From: Nectonema munidae
Taxonomy: Eukaryota; Nematomorpha; Nectonematoida; Nectonematidae
Assembly (NCBI GenBank): GCA_030549495.1
Contig: JAUIRK010000056.1
Location: forward strand, 18,298 to 82,297
DNA: 64,000 nt
Direction: 5' to 3'
Part shown: positions 33,331 through 44,200 of the stretch, piece after piece
How positions within the stretch are numbered: position 1 is the stretch's first letter
How the letters are laid out: every line of letters begins with the position of its first letter
The notes under the pieces: model-generated
Databases searched by the model: none
What the model was told of the DNA's origin: nothing
The model's input: only the letters and a program-made list of their open reading frames with translations
Made by a program: the position numbers and the translations under genes

Positions 33331-35032
33331 TTATTACTGATTTGATACCTAAAATATTATATTTAGTTTTAAATGCTAAAATAATTATTTTATGATCATA
33401 TCTATTTTGTAATTTTAGAAATATTGTTTTCCGGGGAGAATCATGTTAAGCGGTCTGTATAGATCTTGTGAACTTCCCTGCATGCTTTATAATATTGTTT
33501 TATAATATTTGTGTTGATAATTTTATCTTGTTCATATTTAAAATATTTTAATGTGATTTGTTTAAGAGTTTGATGCTTAATAAATTTTTTCTTCTTTTTT
33601 TTCTTCTTCTTCACAAATTTAAGATTAGAAAATCGACAAAAACAATATGTATCAAAAGCATGATGATTAAAATTTTCAAACATCCGTGAAAAACAATTGT
33701 AACATTTATAAATTGAAGAATTCTTTTATACTCATATGAGCCAGAACTGTGATTATCAGAACTTAATATAAAATATTATATAAATTTATTTTTTATATAA
33801 TTTTTTTATTTATAAAAACTAAAGAACTAAATTTGTAAGTATAAATTTTGCCGTGCATTGAGAAGTAGATTGACTAAACTTGCAGAAATTAGAGCACTGC
33901 TTCACAGAAAAAAATATAAACAGGATACTAAATAAAACTTGCATAAAGTTTATTAATTTTCTAGATTCCGAGTCCAAAGAGAGAACAATCAATTTAGTAT
34001 TCTTTTTAGCACTAATTTAGAGAACAAAACTTTGCATTTTTCCGTATTCTTTAAAATTAAAATCATAAATTCTATTTTCTCTATAATAAGATCTATAATT
34101 TCCTATTTACTCAATTCAGAATAAAAATTATTCAGAAAAATTTTAGGGTTAAAAACTTGATTTATAAGAATATGTATGAATTTATTGTTTTTTGTTTTTG
34201 CTTCAAAGTAATTTCAAGTTTTAACAGAGATTCTTTATTAGAGAAAGAAAATCTTAATATATTATCTCTATAGCCTCTTAACCTTCACCTTAGATAAATA
34301 ATCTTTACTAGCTGTTTTTAAACTATCTAATTCAAGGGCATTATCGAATTTTACTTTTAAGAAATTTGTACTTTTTACATCATTACTATACGAATTAGAA
34401 TTGCATTTTAATTTAAGTTCATCAATATTCGAAGTTGCTGTATGAGAGATTGATTTATATTATTATCTTACTTCTTAATTTGATTTATACGAACTTTTCT
34501 CATTTTCAAGAACATTGAGAAGACTTATTAAATTACTTTAATTTCTTTCCTAGTCAGTGAGTCAATTATATCAATTAAGTCTTTAACTAAAGTTAAAGAC
34601 TTAATTCTTTTTAATTTTGAGAGTAAGTGAAAGTATAAATGTATAAATATAATATTATCAAAGAAACAAAAAAACTATTCTAAAGATGAATTAGTAAAGA
34701 AAAATTTTTTAAACAATACAGTTTACACATAATTTGTAAAAAGAATAATAAATTATAAAAAAATTAAGCAGTTAGTTAAGAAGAAGACATGGAAAACTTT
34801 GACAAAAACAAAAAAATAAGTTGTTCAAATTAATCAATAAATAAATTATGTGTGGTATAATCATCAAACTTTACTAGTAAATATTTTTGTTGAATTTAAA
34901 ATATATAATTTATTTTTTTTTTAATTTTTTTTTGCGCTATTATTATAAATGGCCCGCTCAACTTTCAAAAATGTTCTTAAATAGATCTATTTAATTTGTT
35001 TATATTTTGAATTTATATAATTATATTTTAGA
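33330..35032. other. AT-rich upstream region of ISWI
   Basis: No gene is recognised. The 80-codon minus-strand frame at 33441-33683 includes a lysine run from a poly-T/CTT tract and is probably chance. A strong palindrome lies at 34573-34606. The ISWI promoter and any 5' untranslated exon presumably fall here, because an acceptor-like TATTTTAG lies at 35025-35032. Confidence 0.4.
34573..34606. repeat. perfect 16-bp palindrome with 2-nt centre
   Basis: AATTAAGTCTTTAACT, then AA, then AGTTAAAGACTTAATT. The arms match at all sixteen positions. It lies about 470 bp upstream of the first ISWI coding exon. It could be a hairpin, a binding site for a dimeric factor, or chance in AT-rich DNA. Confidence 0.85.
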
Positions 35033-35075
35033 ATCCTTAAAAAATTCATCTTTTATATTAAATTTTTTAAATATA

Positions 35076-35264
35076 ATGGATGATTCAAATGGTTTCAATA
35101 ATGATTATATGTTTAATAATGATACTAAAGACAATATTAATTCCTACAATTCATTTCAAAATAACTATTCTCAATCGGAAAGTTGGAAGGATAAGGATTA
35201 TGATGTTAAAAATATTGAGCAGAAACAATTCACTGGCCTTAAAAGAGAGTTTGAAAATGAATTG
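35076..35264 (+). CDS. Iswi: ISWI exon 1 (N-terminus, tentative)
   Basis: ATG at 35076 opens 63 hydrophilic residues rich in Asn and Asp ([15 protein letters not shown]), ending [10 protein letters not shown] before GTAACT, phase 0. The next ISWI exon also starts in phase 0 with [11 protein letters not shown], giving a plausible charged helix across the join. ISWI N-termini are poorly conserved, so homology cannot prove it. An acceptor at 35031-35032 suggests an untranslated exon upstream. The exon could instead belong to the unidentified exon at 38414, which is also phase 0. Confidence 0.55.
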
Positions 35265-38200
35265 GTAACTTTTAGTTTTATTTTTGAGCGGCTAACACGC
35301 TTAATTTATGATATACACCTTTGTCTCTATTTCTTAAAAATAATTCATTACTGTAATTTTCGGACTATATGGCTATTTATTAGACTTTGTCTTCTGAGTA
35401 TATTTTCGATATTTCTTTTTTTTAAGAATGAGTCTTAGAATGAATATTTAAAATTGATTTTTTTTCATTAACGTTCACTTCCTTGTTATAGTAATGCAAA
35501 TTTGAGCTATATTTGATTAGAAGCAGTAATATAGACACATTTGAATAAGAGCTCATGTACTTTTGAGCGACGCCAATATTTTTTATATCATATAACTGTA
35601 TAAGAACTCTAATTTAAAGCTTAAAATGTTTATCCCTATTAATTAATGTAGTCAAGCCCGTCGATAAGGGGGAGGGGCAAGGGAGCTAGGCCCTCTGGGA
35701 TTTATTTTGCCCATCTGAATCTCCTTTTAAATATATAAATGTATACACTTTCTTATATTCCCTGCCCCATTAAAATCAGTTTTGCCCTCCTCCCCTTGAT
35801 CAGGTTTGTCCCCCTCCCGTACTTGAAGTGGATCATGGCTAATTTAAACAATCAAGTCTTATTTTAGAAATAAAATATATAGCATCTTTATCCTTAGATA
35901 TTCGTTTTATTAATGTTTTAGTATTTTATTATTTCTTAGAATAGTTGGCAATGTTTTTACACTTTGCTTAAAATTTTTGTTAAAAACCAGTACAAATAAT
36001 ATCATTTTCATGTAATTTTTAGCGTATAACATAGCGATTGGAATAGCTAATTTATATAAATTTTATGTTTGTACAATATTTATTATAAAATTTTAATCCT
36101 TCAATTTCTATTTAAAATGGCCAAATTCAAATTCACGTCTATATACCTGTCAATTCATAGACCCATACCCTAAATAAATTTTCAAGCAATTTACTTTACT
36201 GATTGAATATATGTGTAGCTAGAATATGAAGATTATGTAAGATGATTCCTTGTTTTTCTGTATTACTAATCAAGCTTCATAACATTTGGTGCTAAAAATT
36301 TTAAACTTTAATTTTAAGCAGCAATGCATTTCAGTACAGGGTAATCAATACACCTAACTAATTGATTTGCTATGAATCAGGCTTGTTGGCAATTAGTGAG
36401 ATGAGAAGCTGAGAAATATCTTTTTGCTCCTAATCAATATTGCATCATATAGTTGGGTTGTCGAATAATCTTCTATCGGATAAATGAGGTCTGCCTGTTT
36501 TACCAATGGGTCCTCTAATACAACCCTTTCAATATGGTCTTTAGAAGACACACACGTTTAACTTTCGAACACCAAATATAAAATCGATTCAGCCAAAAAT
36601 TCAGCTCCCTAAAGATTTACAAAAGAGATTATTTTTAGTCATGGTATAAACAGGGGTAGGTAATCTTTTACTTTGCGGTTCCGTCACTCAAAAAATTTCT
36701 CTGACAAATTATTGGCTGTTGTGATGTCAATCAAACTATATAATTTTTAAGTAGTTTTAACCCTATTAGTGCTGGAGGGCGTAAAACGCCCCCCCCCTTC
36801 GCTAAAAAATTAATTGTAGAAAATTGGCTGAATCATATCCCTTCAAATTTTGTGACTTTTCCTAAAATCGCTAGCTGCATCTTTTGAAACCATTTTCATG
36901 GTAGTTGAACTTCAGAATTTGGCACATCCCATATATCTTTGCAGCAAGTTAATATTAATTATTCTGCTATGTTAGGGGACTTTTTGACAACAGATATTTT
37001 TTAAAACTTTTCAAACCATACTTAATATTTTGCAAAAACATTCCTATGCTATTTATCAAACATGAATTTGCGCAATCGTTCAGTCAATAGTTTTGTATAC
37101 CGAACTACCAGCGCAAGTTTCACTGCTTTAAAAAAGTGGATGCTAACACAAAAGACACTTATGTTCCCCTTCCCCCTTGACTTTAATGCAGTAAAACGAA
37201 ATTTTAAGTGTGAGTCGTCATTTTATTTTTTTAGCCATTAAGAAAAATGCACACTTACAAATTAGGCCTGAAAAGCAATAAAAGAAAAAATAAATTTTGA
37301 AAATTATAAAAAAAAACAGCCCCTCCCCCTATTTTGAGGATGTGCACCCCTCTTTTAACCCATGTAGGAGCCAAGAAAGAACATCTTTTTTGGTTGACTA
37401 CATTTTCAAAAATCGACCAACTATGATTATTATTAAAATTAAATGATCTCGATGGTGTATCAGACAAAAAGTTAAAACTAAATGGTTGTGTAAATGGAAG
37501 AAGAGACCTATACATTAGTAAACTCTCTCATCTATCAATCAAACTATACATTAGTAAACTTTATCATAATAAAAGAGACCATCAAGTCTCCTTACATCAT
37601 TTATGTTGGATTTTTGACTTTAAAGTTCTATAAATGGCGTTGTGTGTCTATAGATGCTCACAATGTTCTGTTGTGAGGAATTTAGTTAGTCGGGTGCGGC
37701 GAAGAGACAAATTTCCCTTTGAATGAAATTAAATTTTTTAAGCTACAATTAATGAATATTTTAACGAATCATTATCAAATCTTCAACTGTTTCTGCATCC
37801 ATGTTCATTCTTTTGTTGATAATAAAATTTGATCCTTAACTTCTAATTTTGATTAACTAGCTGGTATCTTTTCCCTTTCTTTTCTCCACACTCAAGCGGA
37901 TTTTTTTTCTTGCGTCTGGTAACGTTTTATACGTATCGATTTCCTAAATTAATTTTGATTGGCGATGAGAATCCTTGTATTTTTAATTGCTTTTAAATAA
38001 ATTTGGTTATTTTTAAGTAAAATGGAAACAAAATTTTCAAAAATGTGGTTCGACTATTTTTAGTGCTTTTTTAAAAAAATTCGTAAAAAATGGTTAAAAG
38101 ATTTGTTTTGTCTTTGATAAACTGATTCATACAATCATAAAGATAGAAAAGTTTTTCAATGAACGCATTTATCGTTGGTGTTCAGCATAGTTCTTACAAA

Positions 38201-41200
38201 ACTGTTTATAAATATGCTAGGTAAAAAAAATTACAATATCAAAACAAAATGATTAAAACAATGAAGAATAGTCATAGACAATGTAATAGCAATGTCTTTT
38301 AGAAAAACTTTAATTTCAACCATACGATTACAATGATCTGAAATGATTATGGATACTCTTATATACTAAAAATACAATAAGATAAAATAGAGTTTATAAA
38401 AATGAATTTTTAGGTTCCCTGTTTTAACTGCTGGTTTCAACTGCACGAATTATTTCTTTCCCACGAGGAACGGGGAATTTCGGGATCCCCGCATGACTTT
38501 GATGCACACACCAATGGAATATCTCATCATCACTTGACAGTGATATCAAATTTTATTGAAATAGCCAATAAAAAAGTATTTAAGTGCGATGGCTGGGTTA
38601 TTGACGATTTAACTGAGGCCTATTTTTTATATCGTGTATTCTAATTTAAGAACGAAGATAAGAAGAGAAGATTTGAATACCTGATTCAACAAACGGAATT
38701 TTTTGCTCATTTCATGAGCATTGGTGGATGCAGTAAGGTAGGCGTTGCGTCCAATGCAAAATGCAAGCCTGGGCGCAGACCAACAGTGAAGAAAGAGCCA
38801 GAATTCCTAGTTTCTAATGAGGTTCATAGGTATATCCATTTACTATTCTCACAAAAACAGTAAATCTTATATCATATGATGTTTAAATGTCCAATCGAAT
38901 TATGTTTGGATTTATACTGAGTTTCTTTCTCTGAAGCATACTTGTAGGAATAAAACGATTTTATAATTATTTATTAGGAAATTCATTTTTTTTAATCTGG
39001 GTTGGCAATTCTACCCAGCCGAATAAAACAGCAAAAATAAAATAAAGAAGAATAAAACATTTAAGGTATAAATTTATATACCTTCTCTGAAATAAGCATT
39101 TTATCAATTTTTGCGTTTCCATTTCTTAATTCATAACAAAAATATTTGTATTTTGTGTTTATTGATAACACCTTTAGTACCGCGTAGTTTTTTTAATTGC
39201 CTCTTTAAACTTTTATCTTTTCCGTGCTTATTTGCAGATCTCGAGAGCTCATTTTCAATATTTTTGCATATTCGGCGAACCTTAGAAATCGACTTTCAGC
39301 AGAAAACGAGAAAGAAATTTTGTTTTTGTTGAAGCCGAATAAATGTGATTAAAATCAACAATAAATAGAAGATGGGCTTGTTTTTCAAACTACTGCAGAG
39401 ATTATCATTTGAAGGATCCTTGAAACAGATAAAAATTGAAATACAGTGGTACCTCGGTTTTTGAACGTCTCGGTACTCGTACAATTCGGTTTTTGGCCAA
39501 AAAAATCTGCCTGAAATTATTTCAGTTCTTGACCAGATTTTGGTACTCGACTAAATTCCAAACACGTGACGAACGCATATTTATTAAAGAATAATTTAAT
39601 AAAGAAAAATAGTATTTATTTTGTTTATATCCATGGAATATACATAGCATTATTTGTATACATTCAATATTTATGGATTAATTTTTACAAAAAATTTCTG
39701 AGATGCAGCCCTAATCATGTATCCGAGTATAAGTGACTGAACAAAGGAAAGCAAAAAGCCACGAAAACGACATTAGAACAAAAGAAAGGAATCTTAGCAA
39801 AATATGAGAATGGAGTTTGTGTTTCCGATCTTGCGTCGACGTATGGCATACCGAAATCGACTATGTCAACGTTTTTGAAAAATAGGGAGATTCTTAAAGC
39901 TACTGACGTTGCAAAAGGATCTAAAGTGGTAAGTAAGCAAAGACCACAGATAATTGAAGAAGTTGAGAAGTTATTGCTTGTGTTTATTAATTAGAAGCAG
40001 TTGAAAGGCAATAGTGTGAGTGAAGCATTTATCTGTGAAAAAGAGCTAGATATTTATGGCGATCTAGTTAATAAAATCCCTGTTGCAAGTTCTAAAGACT
40101 GCCTTTAAATCAAACAGAGGATTATTTGAAAGGTTTAACAGAAGAAGTAAAATTCACAGTGTATTCAGGCATGGAAAGGCAGCAAGTTCAAACAAGGAAG
40201 AAGCAGAAAACTTTAAAAAAGAATTCAGTCAATTCAAAAAAACAGAAGATTTTGTCCAACAACATGTCTTTAATGGAGACGAAACAGGTTATTCTGGAAA
40301 AAGTTGCCAAATAGCACTTTTATAACGGAGGAGGAAAAACGTTGCCAGGTCATAAACCTATTAAAGACGGGTTGATTATTTTGACGCTAGTGGTAACGGT
40401 GAAGCCGCATTTGGTTTATCACTCAGATAACCCTCGAGTGTTTAAGCGGAATAATGTAATGTGCAGGGCAAATTCAAAGGCTGGGTTACTCGGCCATTTT
40501 TCACTGAGTGGATGCATAAAGTTTTTGTGCCAAGCGTGAAGAAATATCTTCAGGAAAAAGGGCAGCTATTAAAATGCCTCATGTTGCTTGACAATGCTTC
40601 CTTTTACCCTTCAGATATGGAGGTGGACTTGGTAGCGTTTGATTTTATTCAAGTTAAATTTTTCCCAACTAAAACGACTCCGATATTATAGTCACTCGAC
40701 CAACAGGTAATTTCAAATTTTAGAAATTGTACACTAAACGCCTGTTTCGTAAGTGTTTTGAAAATACAAATAACACTGATTTAACTTTGAAAGAGTTTTG
40801 AAAAAACCATTTCCATATCTTGAATGCTGTTTTTCTCATTGACAGTGCATTTAACCAAGTGAGCTACAGAACAATAAATTCTGCTTGGAAGAAACTATGG
40901 CTAGAATGTATAACAGAACGAGGCTTTGATGGATTTGAGGCAAACTCTGGTTTGACCAGGGCTGGGCCTAGCCAAAAAATTGTTAATAAATCTATCATCA
41001 ATGATATTGTGACTATAGGGCAAAGTATGAGATTGGAGGTAGACTCTGATGCTATTGAAGAACTTGTGAAATAACATAGTATTGAGTTAACTACAGGAGA
41101 ACTCAAACACCTTCAAAATGAAGAGAAAAAATGACTAATGAAATTGAAGAAAAAGAAGATGTTTCAAGTACTCTAATTAAAGCAATGCTTTCTAAGTGGA

Positions 41201-44200
41201 TTTTCAGAAAAATATCACCCAGACACAGTGATTACAAATAGAACAGCGAACATCTTCAATGATGATGTGATGGCTCATTTCACAAGCGCCGATAAAAACA
41301 GCAAACACTGCACAAATTTTTAGTGAAAAGAAAAGATACCTCAAAGCAAATTTCACCTTAACCAAACAGACAGAGAATAGTGATAGAAGAGGAAGAACGT
41401 GATTTTCAAGAAGTAACTATGCAAGAAGTAATTATTCTTTTAAGGAGTAATTTGCTCAATTATCAATTATGTGAAACTGTGTGAATAAACATTTTGCTTG
41501 ATTTCATTTTAGTAATACTTACAGTTCATTTGGCGCTTGAGAATGGATTATTTGTTTTTACATTATTTCTTATCGAAAAAAACGATTTGGTATTCGACCA
41601 AATCGGTTTTCGAACATTTTGTAGGAACGAATTATGGTCAAAAACCGAGGTACCACTCTATTTTAAAAATCAAAAGTAACAATAGGTTTTCGTTGTTAAA
41701 TTTTAAAAAGTTTTATCAGTGTTAGATTTCAAACTTATTCTCTCCTTGACTACCCATTTATTATAACCAGATTTACCGTATTCTATTGTCCTATTTCACC
41801 TTTCTGTTAATTAGGCATCGCATGACAGAGCAAGAAGAAGATGAAGATTTGCTAAACGAAACTAAAAAGGCAACTAATATGATGGCATTCGATAGATTTG
41901 ATTGTTCGCCTTCCTTCGTCAAAAATGGTAAAATGCGTGATTACCAAATCCGAGGTCTCAACTGGATGATCTCCCTTTATGAAAATGGCATTAATGGCAT
42001 ACTAGCTGATGAAATGGGCTTGGGAAAGACTCTACAGTCCATTTCCCTTCTTGGCTATATGAAGCATTATCGCAATAAGCCTGGACCTCATTTAATTATA
42101 GCTCCCAAGTCAACTCTTGAAAATTGGAGACTGGAAATTGAAAGATGGGTTCCTTCCCTTAAAGCTCTTGTCTTGATTGGTGACAAAGAAGCCAGGGTAT
42201 TTTCAAATTTAAATTTTGCCTAACTTGTATCTACAATATAAACTATGCTTTAAGTATGGATGTATTCATGTTAAACTTTTTGCCGATTTAAATACGAAGC
42301 GTCAAATCTTGCGAATATATCAAAATAATTATACATGGCTAATTTAAACAACTGGTTATTTGATAGGAATAAACTATAATTTTTTTATTGTTTCAAAACT
42401 GAAAATATAAGACTAATAACATATTCAGTTGAAATTAATGATGAGGCGATCAATCGGAATCGCAAAACTTAATAATCGTGTATCAGCATTATTTTATTGC
42501 GATTCCTTGAAATGGATAATGCCTCTGAAAGGTTCGCTGAACATCGCTGATAAGCTTTTAAAATCTAAAACAAGCTCAACGTTACATGGTTTGCAAACTT
42601 CACAAAGTTTTGAAACAAAATACCTGATTTTACAGTTTTAGGTGCTATGTATAAAAAAAATTCAGAGTGTTTTTGTTTATGTATAAAAAATAATTCAGGG
42701 GCTATATTTAGCAAAGAGTTTAAAATATATTATGGAGGCGTAAAAATATTGTAAAGCACATTCCAAATAATGCATAGATGCACGCATTAAATCTAAAGCC
42801 TTGGCCAGATGCATGAATTATAGAATATCCCTTATTTTAAATATAATTTGAAAACTTCTATATCACTCTTTCCCTACTCACCGAACAAAGAAATGTGCCC
42901 TTAGACGAGGGGTGTCAAACGGCTCTCGGACCGCATTTCGCACGCCAAGTGTTACAGTGCGGCCCGCTGAGTATTTTTAAGAAAGTTAATGAGTTGAACC
43001 TTGAGTTATTTATCTGTGTATGTGACTCATATATACGCTCATACCTCGTTTATCCGAAACCGTTTGTTTCACACGTATTCCTGTCGGATTAACGAAATTT
43101 ATAAAGAATTAATACATCAAACTAAAATCTCATTGTATATATAGTGTTTATGTATGTGAAGAAAATGTTTCACAATTGATTACTTCAACTTCTATCCTAC
43201 ATCAAAGAGATGGGGAAAGTCCCTAGTCCCTCGTCAATGCATTATCTTTTGTTAGGTTTAAACCGGACTTAGTTAGGTTCCGAAATAAAGGGGTAGAAAA
43301 CCATTGAAAAATTGGTTACCGTCAGTAGGTTGTCGGGTAATCGAGTGTCAGTTAAACGAGGTCTCATAAAAACATTCGTGTAAAAATTAATTTTTTGATA
43401 CAATTAAATTTGTAATAATTTCTCGATGTTTCTAAGCGTTAGAGTGAGAGGTTATGCGGGTATGTATTGTATATATAATATACATGAATATATGATTGAT
43501 ATATTTAAACATCCGACTAGTTTTAATGTATTTATGTTAATTATTTATTACTATATTTTATTTTAGAAAACGTTAATTAGAGAACATGTTCTTTTGGATA
43601 ACTGGGATATTTTGATTGCATCCTATGAAATGGTGATAATTGAAATATCAATTATAAAAAGGTACAACTGGAAGTATGTTATCATTGATGAAGCTCATAG
43701 AATCAAAAACGAAAAGTCCAAGCTTTCTGAGTTTGTTCGCAAGTTTAATTCCGCGCATCGTCTACTTCTAACCGGTACCCCTCTTCAAAATAATCTCCAT
43801 GAACTCTGGGCCCTGCTTAACTTCTTGCTGCCAGACGTCTTTAACTCCTCCGATGATTTTGATGATTGGTTCAGTACTACTTCTTGCTTTGAAAACGATC
43901 AACTTGTTCAACGTCTTCACACCATTCTGCGCCCTTTTTTGCTTAGACGCATCAAGTCTGAAGTTGAGAAGAAGTTGTTGCCGAAGAAAGAGCTGAAGAT
44001 CTTCGTTGGCTTATCCAAAATGCAAAGAGATTGGTACACCAAGATTCTGATGAAAGATATCGACATTGTGAATGGTGCTGGTAAAGTTGATAAAATGCGC
44101 CTGCTGAATATTCTAATGCAGTTGAGAAAATGCTCAAATCATCCTTACTTGTTTGATGGTGCTGAGCCCGGCCCGCCTTACACCACTGATCAGCATTTGG

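Larger units (their letters stand above)
35265..38650 (+). other. ISWI intron 1, with repeats and an extra coding-like exon
   Basis: A 3.4-kb intron in the five-exon model. It contains the C-rich repeat copy at 35653-35845, a TTAA-type repeat end at 36757 and a small duplication at 37510-37560 (CTATACATTAGTAAACT twice). Just before exon 2 lies the unexplained coding-like segment 38414-38644. Two bursts of C runs (36789-36797 and 37320-37330) stand out from the AT-rich background. Confidence 0.6.
38830..41814 (+). other. ISWI intron 2, enlarged by a Tigger insertion
   Basis: A 2985-bp intron from GTATAT to ATTAG. About 2.2 kb of it is the Tigger element 39444-41658, so the intron would be about 770 bp without it. 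No further exon is needed between the flanking exons, since [11 protein letters not shown] is contiguous in relatives. Confidence 0.85.
42197..43566 (+). other. ISWI intron 3, with MITE remnants
   Basis: A 1370-bp intron. It holds a GGGGTGTCAAACGGC hAT-like end near 42908 and an element with ACCTCGTTTA ends at about 43030-43372. The open frames at 42429 and 42895 are not homologous to anything I know. Confidence 0.75.

Noticed and set aside
37255-37515. 86-codon minus-strand frame with [15 protein letters not shown]
   Set aside because: Looks somewhat protein-like at first, but it continues into a C-run repeat and poly-Phe with no splice sites or recognised family; not enough to call.
42429-42641. 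70-codon frame in ISWI intron 3
   Set aside because: The flanking ISWI exons join directly in phase and relatives have no residues here; the frame resembles nothing known.
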